Shown piece after piece: positions 53,719 through 64,000 of a DNA stretch of 64,000 bases. Each line of letters opens with the position of its first letter. Position 1 is the stretch's first letter. Source of the stretch: CAZCPB01 sp044223975 (GTDB lineage: Bacteria > Planctomycetota > Phycisphaerae > Phycisphaerales > UBA1924); the NCBI GenBank assembly GCA_044223975.1, contig JBGALI010000015.1, positions 62,001 to 126,000 on the forward strand, written 5' to 3'. Position numbers and translations under genes: made by a program. The notes beneath the pieces are model-generated. The model made no database searches. It was not told the origin of the DNA and saw nothing but the letters and a program-made list of their open reading frames with translations.

Positions 53719-53847
53719 TCCCCACGACCCGATCCGGCCCCAACCCCGGACTCGACCCGAGGCCCAGACGCCGGGCCCACCCCGGGACCCAACCCAAGCC
53801 CCAAGCGGCGCGGACGCGACAACCCCACCACGCGTCAGCGCCCCCCC

Positions 53848-53890
53848 GCGACGCCGGCTTCGAAGAGAGAGCCGGCGTCGCTTCCTTTTT
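53848..53890 (+). terminator. Rho-independent terminator
   Basis: A 12-bp perfect stem (53848-53859 with 53870-53881) and 10-nt loop are followed by TTCCTTTTT. It ends transcription from the secreted peptidase gene at 51817-53718. Confidence 0.9.
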
Positions 53891-54277
53891 GAACTCCTCG
53901 CCCGCGCCCGCGCGCAGCGCCCAACGACTCATCGCTGAATCCCGCGCGACCCACTTCGCTCCCGCCTCCGGCATGGAAGATCGCGCACCCATTAAGCGGG
54001 ACGTGTGTCCAAGCACCGCACCGCACGCATCACCCCGCGACCATCTCGCCGATCCCATCGATCCCATCGATCCCTAAGACCGATCACGCCCAGCCCGCGC
54101 AGCGGGCGCCGGCCGGTAGCCTCGGGTGAAGCCCGCGCCCCGCGGGCGCAACCCGTGGTCAGCGTTATCCAAATTCCCAAGAGCCCCCGCAGGGGGCGAA
54201 GGCCGATCCGATTCCGCTTGGATCCTCACGTCCGTGCGGCTTGCGGCTTTGCTTAGCTCATACGCTGAATGCGATGC
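53891..54277. repeat. Non-coding stretch with a copy of the dispersed hairpin repeat
   Basis: No gene was seen. From 54093 the repeat module appears: hairpin GCCCGCGCAGCGGGC (54093-54107), GGTAGCCTCGGGTGAAGC (54115-54132), a GCCCGCG...CGCGGGC hairpin, ACCCGTGG, and a final GCCCCCGCAGGGGGC hairpin followed by GAAGGCCG (about 54182-54205). The order matches the copies at 24190 and 62083. A short run of CGATCCCATCGATCCC lies just before it. Confidence 0.8.
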
Positions 54278-54763
54278 CTATTTCACACCCTTCCGTTCAG
54301 TCTTCGGAGTCAGATACGCCCCGGACTTGAGCCAACCGACAAAGCCATAATTCGACGGACGCAAATGCGGATGGTTACAGCGGATCGCCGTGAAGCTTTC
54401 TTCGGGCTGCTGCAGAATGTCATCGAGTGACGCGTCAAAATCGACAATGATCATCTCTTCGATGACCCGCGCATCCCGAGGCCAACTGTACACCCAGTGG
54501 TCGTTCGTTGACAGCCCTTCCAGATCGGCCCAGGAACGCGGCCACCGATGTTCAGGGTCCTTCTCGATGAAGTCTCCGACCAGGTCGCAGACCATGAGTT
54601 GAGCCTGCAAGTATTTTTCACTCAAAACCAGCGCATCGAACGCCTGCTTAAATTTCCAACCCGCAAACAATGCGAAGGCAAGCACAATTCCTAGGACGAC
54701 CACGCATCCGACAAATCGGCGCGGTTTCGGAGCACCTGTTTTGGGGGAGTCTTGCACTTGCAC
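54278..54763 (-). CDS. Hypothetical membrane-anchored protein, 161 aa
   Basis: This is an unrecognised protein with one N-terminal membrane helix (about residues 17-35, FVGCVVVLGIVLAFALFAGW) and a soluble part with PEHRWPRSWADLEGLSTNDH, WVYSWPRDARVIEEM and HPHLRPSNYGFVGWL. The pattern of a single helix plus a P-x-SW-DL segment is reminiscent of small planctomycete proteins with a pilin-like or lipid-anchored layout, but no family can be named. The DNA is noticeably less GC-rich than the neighbours, suggesting relaxed selection or recent acquisition. The start is GTG 54763 (GTG 54757 also possible). Confidence 0.6.
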   Translation of the reverse strand: MQVQDSPKTGAPKPRRFVGCVVVLGIVLAFALFAGWKFKQAFDALVLSEKYLQAQLMVCDLVGDFIEKDPEHRWPRSWADLEGLSTNDHWVYSWPRDARVIEEMIIVDFDASLDDILQQPEESFTAIRCNHPHLRPSNYGFVGWLKSGAYLTPKTERKGVK

Positions 54764-54806
54764 GCTCGGCTTGATCGCTCTCTGTGCTCGTCACGCCGCG
54801 CCTCAC

Positions 54807-56123
54807 TCACAACTTCTTCAACGCCTCCACCAACCGATCAATATGCGACTTCTCATGCGCCGCCGAAACCTGGCACCGCAAGCGCGCATGCCCCTCCGCC
54901 ACCACCGGGTACCCAAACCCGATCACGAACACGCCCAGTTCCAGCAGCCGCTTGCTCATCGCGATCGCCTTGGCCGTGTCCCCGACGATGATCGGGCAGA
55001 TAGCGGTGGGGGACTCGAGCACGTTGAACCCCGCGGCCTTGATCTTCTGCCGCGCGTACGCCACGTTGTCCCGCAGCTTCGCCACCCGCTGCGGCTCCCG
55101 CAGCATGATCTCGATCGCCTTCTTCGACGAGCACGCCACCGTCACCGGCAGCGCGTTGGAAAACAGCGTCGGCCGCCCGCGCTGGATGAGCAGCTCGATC
55201 ACCCGCCGCGGCCCCGCCACAAACCCGCCCGCGCCCCCGCCCAGCGCCTTCCCCAGAGTGCCCGTAAAGATGTCGACGCGACCGGGAAGTGACGAAGTGA
55301 CGGAGTGACTCAGTGACGAAGCGGAGGATGCAAAGCCCTGACTCTTCCCTTCGTCACTCCGTCCCTTCGTCACTTCGTCACTTCCGATCAATCCCCAATG
55401 CTCGTGCGTCCCCCGCCCCGTCTTCCCCATCACCCCGTGCCCGTGCGAGTCATCGACGACCAGGATCGCCCCGTACTCGTCGCACAATTTCCGCATCGCC
55501 GGCAGATCCGCGATCGACCCCTCCATGCTGAACACGCCGTCGGTCACCACCCAGATCTGCCCCGTCACGTCCTTGTTTGCCTTGGCTTCCTTCAGCCGCT
55601 GCTCCAGCGAGTTCTCGCCCTTGAGCACGTTGTTCTTGTACAGGCTCTTGTGTAGCCCCTTCTTGATCACCGTCGCCAGGCGCACGCTGTCGATGATGCT
55701 CGCGTGGTTCAGCTCATCGCTGATGATGATGTCTCCCGCCTCGCACAGCGTCGGGAACACCGCCTCGTTGGCGTTCCAGCACGACACGAACGTGTACGCG
55801 CTCTCGGTCCCCATCATCCGCGCGATCTCGTGCTCGCACTCCTCGTGCGGCGTGAACGTCCCGCAGATGAACCGCACGCTCGCCGTCCCGGCGCCCCAGT
55901 CCTTCAGCCCCTTCAGCCCCGCCTCCACCACCTCCGGGTGATTCGCAAGGCCCAGGTAGTTGTTCGAGCAGAAGCACGCGCACTCGAACTGCTTCCCGTC
56001 GGGCCCCTGGATCTTCACCACCGCGTCCATGGGCGACTCGAGCATCTGCAGCGTCTTCCAGACGCGCTGCTCCTTGAGCTGCTCGAACAACTTGTCGGTG
56101 CGGGTGTCGAAGATCGTGGCCAT
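54807..56123 (-). CDS. kbl: 2-amino-3-ketobutyrate CoA ligase (glycine C-acetyltransferase) with an in-frame repeat insertion
   Basis: This PLP enzyme of the alpha-oxoamine synthase family cleaves 2-amino-3-ketobutyrate with CoA to glycine and acetyl-CoA in threonine breakdown. At 438 residues it is about 40 longer than usual. Landmarks are CSNNYLGLANHPEV, GAGTASVRFICGT, SDELNHASIID, VTDGVFSMEGSIADLP, VVDDSHGHGVMGKTGRGTHE and the PLP lysine near 290 in TGTLGKALGGGAGG. Between HWGLIG and GRVDIFTGT lies a Ser/Lys/Glu-rich stretch (about residues 246-279) encoded by an octanucleotide inverted repeat; in normal Kbl these flanks are adjacent. ATG 56123 begins the family N-terminus. The usual partner tdh is not present. 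Confidence 0.92.
   Translation of the reverse strand: MATIFDTRTDKLFEQLKEQRVWKTLQMLESPMDAVVKIQGPDGKQFECACFCSNNYLGLANHPEVVEAGLKGLKDWGAGTASVRFICGTFTPHEECEHEIARMMGTESAYTFVSCWNANEAVFPTLCEAGDIIISDELNHASIIDSVRLATVIKKGLHKSLYKNNVLKGENSLEQRLKEAKANKDVTGQIWVVTDGVFSMEGSIADLPAMRKLCDEYGAILVVDDSHGHGVMGKTGRGTHEHWGLIGSDEVTKGRSDEGKSQGFASSASSLSHSVTSSLPGRVDIFTGTLGKALGGGAGGFVAGPRRVIELLIQRGRPTLFSNALPVTVACSSKKAIEIMLREPQRVAKLRDNVAYARQKIKAAGFNVLESPTAICPIIVGDTAKAIAMSKRLLELGVFVIGFGYPVVAEGHARLRCQVSAAHEKSHIDRLVEALKKL
55285..55385. repeat. Octanucleotide inverted-repeat element inside kbl
   Basis: The left arm is four 8-bp units (GAAGTGAC, GAAGTGAC, GGAGTGAC, TCAGTGAC; 55286-55317). The right arm is the complementary series (TTCGTCAC, TCCGTCCC, TTCGTCAC, TTCGTCAC; 55350-55381). 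Bases 55285-55302 and 55368-55385 form an 18-bp perfect inverted repeat. The element is about 102 bp and keeps the kbl reading frame. Confidence 0.93.
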
Positions 56124-56234
56124 GGCGTCTGAACTCCGTGCAAAATGACTGAACGACATCCAGGCGCGATTGTACCGGCACCTCGCCGCCCTCCGACCGC
56201 GCCTCCCAAGCCGCAACGCGGCGCCCGTAGAAAG

Positions 56235-56288
56235 CCAGGGGCGGCAGCCCCTGGATAGCCGCCGGAAGTCGACCAGCCCCGACGGGGC
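56235..56288. repeat. Two-hairpin dispersed repeat between kbl and the M14-like gene
   Basis: CCAGGGGC-GGCA-GCCCCTGG (56235-56254) is followed about 20 bp later by GCCCC-GAC-GGGGC (56276-56288). This pair of hairpins with AGCCGCC between resembles repeat modules I associate with planctomycete genomes. It lies in the 241-bp divergent region between the two genes. Confidence 0.65.
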
Positions 56289-56364
56289 GATACATGAACC
56301 GCCCGCCTCTTCCGATGGGCCCACGCGCTCCCCGGTACCATCCCCGTCCCGCAAGGAGCCCCCG

Positions 56365-59412
<3,048 letters not shown>

Positions 59413-59436
59413 TCACTGAGCGGCCCCTTCCGCTCA

Positions 59437-59489
59437 CTCTCCCCTTGGGAGAGTCCCCGCGCTTCGCGGGGGTGAGGGCTTCGTGTTCT
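59437..59489. repeat. Double-hairpin dispersed repeat, intergenic copy
   Basis: CTCTCCCC-TT-GGGAGAG (59437-59453) is followed by CCCCGCG-CTT-CGCGGGG and then GGTGAGGGCTTCGTGTTCT (59471-59489). The same architecture, with that last 19-bp block identical, occurs at 63232-63292 inside a coding region. Confidence 0.88.
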
Positions 59490-59603
59490 ACCTCACCTAC
59501 ATGCCTTGTGCTGCCTGCGCCTTTCCGCCACTCATTCCCCTGCCCAAGCCGGGCCGAGCGCGCCGGCAGGTGCGACCGTTGTGAATCTCTCATAGGCTCC
59601 GGC

Positions 59604-61988
59604 ATGTCAACCGGAGAACCATCACCACCGAACGCCGTCTCGCGCCGTCACTTCCTGATCTCCGCCTCCCTCGCGGCAACCGCGCTCGGCCTTGAACCAC
59701 CGACAGGAATCGCCGCGCTCACCCAGCCGCGCCCCGCCCCGTCCGACGCCCCGGCCGCGCTCTGCCTGTGGTACGACCGGCCCGCCAAAGCATGGATGAC
59801 CGAAGCACTCCCCATCGGCAACGGGCCCATGGGCGCCATGCTCTTCGGCGGCACCGAAGTCGAGCGCATCCAGTTCAACCAGATCAGTCTCTGGAGCGGC
59901 GCGCGCACGGCCGTCGAAGCCCCCGCCCCGGACAAGCCGCCAGATGAGCAGCAAGACCTCGGCGCCTACCAGGCCTTCGGCGATGTCCTCATCCACCTCG
60001 GCCATGACTTCGCCAAGGTCACCGAGTACCGCCGGGAACTCGACATCGATCGCGCCGTGCACCGAGTGACGTACACGTACAAAGGCGTGCGCTACCAGCA
60101 GACCGCCTTCGCCAGCCACCCCGACGGCGTCGTGGTGATCCACCTCGCGGCAGACAAGCCCGCGGCCTTCACCGGCCGCGTTCAACTCGCCGACATGCAC
60201 CAGGCCCGCATCTCCGCCGACGGCAAGAAACTGACCTCGGTGGGCAAGCTCGACGACGGCTTCGAGTACGAGGCCCAGCTGCTCGTGCGGAACCAAAGCG
60301 GCACGCTCGCAGCCAAAGCCGACGACGCCCTGGCCAAAAACCCCTGGGGCATCGCCGTCCCCGCCACCAGTCTTGTCTTTGAGCAAAGCGATAGCCTGAC
60401 CTTGATCCTGAGCGCAGGCACCAACTTTCTCCAGGATCACACCACGCAGTGGCTCGGCGAGCACCCCCACGCGCTCGTCACCCGGCGGGTGGATTCCGCC
60501 GCCGCGCAAAGCGTGGAAGCCCTGCTCGCACGCCACATCAAGGACTATCAATCCCTGTTCCGCCGCTTCGCGCTCGATGTCGGAACCACCGCTCCGGACC
60601 TGCTCGCCCAGACCACCCTCGCACGCCTGGAGTCCTACGCCAAGCGCGCAGCGCCCGATCCGAACCTCGAAGCCCTGCTCTGCCAGTTCGGCCGCTACCT
60701 GCTCATCAGCTGCTCGCGCCCCGGCTCCTTGCCCGCCAACCTCCAGGGAGTCTGGAACGACAGCAACGAGCCCGCCTGGGCCTGTGACTACCACTCGAAC
60801 ATCAACGTCGAGATGAACTACTGGCCGGCCGAGCCGGGCAATCTCGCCGAATGCCACCGGCCCTTCATCGACTACGTCACCAGCATCCGCGCGGTCAGCG
60901 CCGAAAACACGCGGCGCAACTACGGCAACGTCCGAGGCTGGACCGTCCAGACGATGAACAACGCCTGCGGCGTTTCGTTCTGGAAATGGAACCCGCCGGG
61001 GAGCGCGTGGTACGCCCAGCACCTCTGGGAGCACTTCGCCTTCGGGCGCAACAAAGACTACCTCCGCAACACCGCCTATCCCGTGCTCAAGGAAGTCTGC
61101 CAGTTCTGGGATGACCACCTCACGCGCCGGCCCGACGGCACGCTCGTCACGCCCGACGGCTGGTCACCCGAGCACGGACCCGCCGAAGCAGGCGTGACCT
61201 ACGACCAGGAGATCATCTACGACCTCTTCACCAACACGATCGAGGCCGCGGATGTGCTCGGCGATGACCAGGAATTCCGCGACCACATCGCCGGCCTGCG
61301 GGACAAGCTGCTCAAGCCCAAGGTCGGCCGCTGGGGACAGCTGCAGGAATGGGAACAGGACAAGGACGATCCCAAGGACACGCACCGTCACGTCTCGCAT
61401 CTCTTCGCCCTGTACCCCGGCCGCCAGATCACCAGGGCCGCCACCCCCGAACTGGCCGAGGCCGCCCGCGTCTCGCTGCAGGCCCGCGGCGACAAGAGCA
61501 CCGGCTGGAGCCGCGCCTGGAAGATCAACTTCTGGGCCCGGCTCTGGGACGGCGACCACGCCCACACCATGCTGCAAAGCCTGTTGAACCTGGTCGGCGA
61601 GACCAAGACCATCTACGGCGAGAGCGGCGCCGGCGTCTATCCCAACCTCTTCGACTCCCATCCCCCCTTCCAGATCGACGGCAACTTCGGAGCCGCGGCA
61701 GGCGTCTGCGAGATGCTCGTGCAAAGCCACACCGGCCAGATCCATCTTCTCCCCGCGCTGCCCCGAGCCTGGCCGACCGGAAAAGTGTCCGGCCTGTGCG
61801 CTCGCGGCGGCTTCGAGGTTGAAATGAGCTGGGACAACGGCCGCTTGACCAAGGCCGTGATCCACTCCAAGTCCGGCCTCCCCTGCCGGGTCGTGTGCGG
61901 CGACCAGACCTGGGACCTAACCACCGCACCCGGGAAGTCATACCCCCTCGCGCTCACACAACCGATCGACCCGCGCGGCACCAATTGA
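59604..61988 (+). CDS. Tat-exported GH95-type alpha-L-fucosidase/galactosidase
   Basis: This 794-residue enzyme begins with a twin-arginine signal (SRRHFLISASLAATALG). The N-terminal beta-sandwich opens LWYDRPAKAWMTEALPIGNG and includes GTEVERIQFNQISLWSG; the (alpha/alpha)6 barrel has PANLQGVWNDSNEPAWACDY, HSNINVEMNYWPAEPGNL, DGWSPEHGP (catalytic Glu near 522), GRQITRAATPELAEAARVSL, GWSRAWKINFWARLWDGDHA and FQIDGNFGAAAGV (Asp near 690). These match GH95 enzymes that remove alpha-1,2-linked fucose or galactose. No sulfatase, transporter or SusC/D-like gene is adjacent, so it acts as an isolated secreted glycosidase. No clear ribosome site precedes ATG 59604. Confidence 0.93.
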   Translation: MSTGEPSPPNAVSRRHFLISASLAATALGLEPPTGIAALTQPRPAPSDAPAALCLWYDRPAKAWMTEALPIGNGPMGAMLFGGTEVERIQFNQISLWSGARTAVEAPAPDKPPDEQQDLGAYQAFGDVLIHLGHDFAKVTEYRRELDIDRAVHRVTYTYKGVRYQQTAFASHPDGVVVIHLAADKPAAFTGRVQLADMHQARISADGKKLTSVGKLDDGFEYEAQLLVRNQSGTLAAKADDALAKNPWGIAVPATSLVFEQSDSLTLILSAGTNFLQDHTTQWLGEHPHALVTRRVDSAAAQSVEALLARHIKDYQSLFRRFALDVGTTAPDLLAQTTLARLESYAKRAAPDPNLEALLCQFGRYLLISCSRPGSLPANLQGVWNDSNEPAWACDYHSNINVEMNYWPAEPGNLAECHRPFIDYVTSIRAVSAENTRRNYGNVRGWTVQTMNNACGVSFWKWNPPGSAWYAQHLWEHFAFGRNKDYLRNTAYPVLKEVCQFWDDHLTRRPDGTLVTPDGWSPEHGPAEAGVTYDQEIIYDLFTNTIEAADVLGDDQEFRDHIAGLRDKLLKPKVGRWGQLQEWEQDKDDPKDTHRHVSHLFALYPGRQITRAATPELAEAARVSLQARGDKSTGWSRAWKINFWARLWDGDHAHTMLQSLLNLVGETKTIYGESGAGVYPNLFDSHPPFQIDGNFGAAAGVCEMLVQSHTGQIHLLPALPRAWPTGKVSGLCARGGFEVEMSWDNGRLTKAVIHSKSGLPCRVVCGDQTWDLTTAPGKSYPLALTQPIDPRGTN

Positions 61989-62347
61989 GCGCGACGCGCG
62001 CGTCAAGTCCAACGCCAACGCCCTCGGTCCCGGCCCCGCATGGACGCATCGCAACAAGTCCGCCCCTGATCCACATCCGCAAACCCGCGCAGCGGGTGTC
62101 CAGCTGTTAGCCACGGGTGGAGCGCCGGCGCCCCGCCGTCGCGGAACCCGTGGATACCAGCGGTCAACGACGAAAGCCCGCGCAGCGGGCGAAAGCCGGT
62201 GCCATCAACCGACCTCTTACGCCGGCCTTCGCACACTCATGCTCGCGGTGATATCCGCCACTGCGGATCTCCACTCTCGGCCACGGCGAACGCATCGACT
62301 CGTACCACATTACAGAACATCAACCTGTCGCTCGTTGGTCCCACGAT
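61989..62347. repeat. Non-coding stretch with a copy of the dispersed hairpin repeat
   Basis: Hairpin ACCCGCGCAGCGGGT (62083-62097), TAGCCACGGGTGG (from 62108), GGCGCCCCGCC with symmetrical neighbours, GAACCCGTGG (62144-62153) and a second GCCCGCGCAGCGGGC (62176-62190) form a module of the type seen at 24190 and 54093. No gene was found. Confidence 0.78.
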
Positions 62348-62839
62348 TCAGCGCGGTGGGATGAGGAGCGACATGACCACTATCACGAGCCAATATGCAA
62401 ACAGCGAAACGGGCAACACGACCAGAAATCGCACGACTGCAAGTCCGATACGACTGGCGGGCACAAGTGCTGGGCGATCTCTCTTCTGACGAGTGAGTTC
62501 GCTGAGGGCTTGTAGGAGGAGCGAGAGGAACAACGAGCTCGCTACCACCGAGATAGCCCAGACCCAGTAACTCATTCTCTCCACCTCGCCCGCCCGACTG
62601 GAGTCATGCGTCGCGCGAAGAATCGGGATGAGAATCAGCGAAACCAGCAGCGGCATTCCGAAGCCGAGCATAAGACCGACCATCAACCAGCGCTTAGTGT
62701 GCGGCGGAGCGCCGGGCAGAATCACGGGTTGCACCAAAAGGACCTGCTCGGAACCACATTCTGGGCACTGCACGCGGCCTCCGCGCGCATCCAAGCCCGA
62801 AAGGTCGTATCGGCACCGTGAGCAACGCTGGCCATTCAC
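62348..62839 (-). CDS. Zinc-ribbon membrane protein, 163 aa
   Basis: This small protein has an N-terminal zinc ribbon, CSRCRYDLSGLDARGGRVQC then PECG, a pattern common in Planctomycetes. At least three hydrophobic helices follow: LMVGLMLGFGMPLLVSLILI, YWVWAISVVASSLFLSLLL and VVRFLVVLPVSLFAYWLVIV. It is likely an inner-membrane protein with a cytoplasmic metal-binding head; its function is unknown. The start is GTG at 62839. It reads in the same direction as the membrane protein gene upstream (132 bp apart), but tandem octamers separate them. The DNA is less GC-rich than the surroundings. Confidence 0.72.
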   Translation of the reverse strand: MNGQRCSRCRYDLSGLDARGGRVQCPECGSEQVLLVQPVILPGAPPHTKRWLMVGLMLGFGMPLLVSLILIPILRATHDSSRAGEVERMSYWVWAISVVASSLFLSLLLQALSELTRQKRDRPALVPASRIGLAVVRFLVVLPVSLFAYWLVIVVMSLLIPPR

Positions 62840-62930
62840 GGTCGAATGATATTCGACCCGCCGTGCGGCTTTCCGTTCCGATCAACCGCGCCCCCGCGTA
62901 CGCGACCTATCGCTTGCGCGGCGGCCCCTC

Positions 62931-62962
62931 TCACCGTCTCACCGTATCACCGTATCACCGTA
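62931..62962. repeat. Tandem octanucleotide array, about 4 copies
   Basis: TCACCGTC followed by three exact TCACCGTA units and a degenerate TCACTTCC. It lies just beyond the stop codon of the membrane protein gene ending at 62971. Confidence 0.9.
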
Positions 62963-62970
62963 TCACTTCC

Positions 62971-63606
62971 TCACCCCCGCCCCACCCGATCCCCCTCCCG
63001 CCCCACGCTCACCGGCTCCCCCTCTCTCTTCTTCTCCATCTCCGCCGTCAACATCACCTTCCCCGCGGTCTTCACAAGACCCGTCGGCTTCCCCATCTCC
63101 TCCATCAACCGCATCAATTCCGCATCATCAATGTCCGCAACGCCCCCGCCCGCCCCTGCCGCGGCATACCGCGCCACGATCCCCGGATCGTCCTTCACCA
63201 TCTCCACCCGAATCACCCGCCCCTCCGCTCCCTCTCCCATCGTTTCGATGGGAGAGGTGCCGCGTTTCGCGGCGGTGAGGGCTTCGTGTTCTCCATGCTC
63301 TTCTACTCCGCCTCTTCCGATCTCCTTTTCCGCTCCAGGCTCGATCTTCACAACCTCCCCGCGTCCACCCGCTCTCCCCGCGCCCCGCGGGAGCGCCACC
63401 CAGATCCCCACCGTCACCACGCCCGCAAGCGCCACCACTCCCACCCCGCGCACCGCCACCCGCCGCGCACGCCTCGCCCCCGCCGCGCGCCCCACATCAC
63501 CGATCATCCGCTCCCGCCGCGCCGCCCCGGCCGCGCTCAGCGCCACCGCATCCTCCGCGCCGGCCTCCATCGCCCCCCACACCGTTTCTTCTTCACCCGC
63601 GCTCAT
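62971..63606 (-). CDS. Membrane protein coupled to an ECF sigma factor, possible anti-sigma-like regulator
   Basis: This is a 211-residue protein. The N-terminal ~85 residues are Ala/Arg/Glu-rich and probably cytoplasmic; one membrane helix follows (about 86-105, VGVVALAGVVTVGIWVAL), then a periplasmic part ending in DIDDAELMRLMEEMGKPTGL and VMLTAEMEKK. The ATG overlaps the sigma-factor stop (ATGA, 63603-63606). Position and topology suggest an anti-sigma or sensor, but no zinc HxxxCxxC motif is visible. A dispersed repeat (63232-63292) is embedded in frame and encodes roughly residues 105-125. A short, poorly conserved gene. Confidence 0.68.
   Translation of the reverse strand: MSAGEEETVWGAMEAGAEDAVALSAAGAARRERMIGDVGRAAGARRARRVAVRGVGVVALAGVVTVGIWVALPRGAGRAGGRGEVVKIEPGAEKEIGRGGVEEHGEHEALTAAKRGTSPIETMGEGAEGRVIRVEMVKDDPGIVARYAAAGAGGGVADIDDAELMRLMEEMGKPTGLVKTAGKVMLTAEMEKKREGEPVSVGREGDRVGRG
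63232..63292. repeat. Double-hairpin dispersed repeat within a coding region
   Basis: CTCTCCCATCG-TTT-CGATGGGAGAG (63232-63256) and GCCGCG-TTT-CGCGGC (63259-63273) are followed by GGTGAGGGCTTCGTGTTCT (63274-63292), identical to 59471-59489. It is read through in frame by the gene at 62971-63606. Confidence 0.9.
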
Positions 63607-64000
63607 GGCAACATCTCCGTCGCGCTCTTGATCAGCCCCCGCAGCGCCCGCCGCAATCTCCCGTGCGCCGCATCCCCGCTCACCCCCGCCGCCTCGCCCG
63701 CCGCATCCAGCGTCCGCCCGTGCCCGAATCTCAACTCCATCAGCGCCCGGTCCTCCGGCCCCATCCGCTCCATCTGGCCACGCAGCCACTCGATCCGCTC
63801 CGCCAGCGATCCATCCGCCGCGTGGTCAGCAGTGGGGGAGTGCGCCGTGCCCGCGACCTCCCGCTCCCGCCGCGCCCGCCTCTGCTCCTTGCGCAGCCGA
63901 TCAATCGCGCACGAGATCGTCGCCTTGCCCATCCACGCCTTCAGCTCGCGCTCACCCTCCAGCGGCTTCATCCCCTTCACCACCCGCATCATCACGTCCT
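63603..64000 (-). CDS. ECF-type RNA polymerase sigma factor, partial (5' end beyond window)
   Basis: The 3' 132 codons are present; the gene continues past the right edge. Region 2 end: DVMMRVVKGM, KAWMGKATISCAIDRLRKEQ-RR. After an Ala/Asp linker, region 4: MGPEDRALMELRFGHGRTL, then DAAGEAAGVSGDAAHGRLRR, a sigma-70 helix-turn-helix. It belongs to the extracytoplasmic-function group that recruits RNA polymerase to stress or surface genes. Its stop overlaps the start of the coupled membrane protein, which may regulate it. The apparent GTG at 63995 is not the true start because the frame stays open and family-like upstream. Confidence 0.85.
   Translation of the reverse strand, partial: DVMMRVVKGMKPLEGERELKAWMGKATISCAIDRLRKEQRRARREREVAGTAHSPTADHAADGSLAERIEWLRGQMERMGPEDRALMELRFGHGRTLDAAGEAAGVSGDAAHGRLRRALRGLIKSATEMLP

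Noticed and set aside
55285..55385. The kbl insertion as a sequencing or assembly error
   Set aside because: It is an exact multiple of three, has organised octamer arms, and flanking family motifs resume in frame; an artefact is unlikely though not excluded.

Overview
The window looks like chromosomal DNA of a planctomycete, most likely class Phycisphaerae. The reasons are very high GC; secreted proteins ending in a duplicated EF-hand/dockerin-like block with a final Gly-Cys; prepilin-type secreted proteins; an ECF sigma factor translationally coupled to a Ser/Thr kinase; an oversized SecA; and small zinc-ribbon membrane proteins with a C-x-x-C-x-YDL-x-GL start. This is inference from gene content. 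I saw no rRNA, tRNA, CRISPR array, phage or transposase gene.

Layout. 1-8 kb: the start of surE, a GNAT acetyltransferase, an isolated ATP synthase gamma gene (atpG), a GAF/SpoIIE-type phosphatase, an Old Yellow Enzyme and ileS. 7.5-16 kb: a conserved unknown, a large helical-repeat protein with a coupled membrane protein, a diacylglycerol-kinase-like lipid kinase, aspS, a PhzF-type isomerase and a PilT-type ATPase. 16-24 kb: secA, a small membrane protein, a stand-alone ribonucleotide-reductase-type TSCPD domain, a 2-hydroxyacid dehydrogenase, an EEP phosphatase/nuclease and an HU-like protein with a strong terminator. 24-39 kb: mostly exported proteins (M28 and S41 peptidases, a PBP4-type peptidase, two GC-tailed dockerin proteins, a prepilin-like protein and a sugar-dehydrogenase-like propeller), with psuG and a response regulator.

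39.5-46.3 kb is the most interesting part: a compact histidine operon hisG-hisC-hisB-hisHF-hisAIE-hisD. It carries two gene fusions and 4-bp stop/start overlaps from hisC to hisB, hisB to hisHF and hisAIE to hisD, with hisHF and hisAIE also joined. It is preceded by a 19-codon leader reading frame containing five His codons and a hairpin consistent with ribosome-mediated attenuation. A perfect 10-copy octanucleotide array lies directly against the hisG start codon.

46-64 kb: two further GC-tailed secreted proteins (a phosphoesterase and a C39-like cysteine-peptidase candidate) flank the ECF sigma/kinase pair. Then follow a small unknown, kbl, an M14-like carboxypeptidase, a GH95-type fucosidase, a zinc-ribbon membrane protein, and a second ECF sigma factor (cut by the window edge) coupled to a membrane protein.

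Short repeats are a theme. There are at least four families of dispersed GC-rich hairpin repeats and three octanucleotide arrays. Two repeats lie inside coding regions without breaking the frame: an inverted octamer element in kbl and a double-hairpin element in the last membrane-protein gene. Many genes lack a clear Shine-Dalgarno site, and GTG starts are frequent at coupled junctions.
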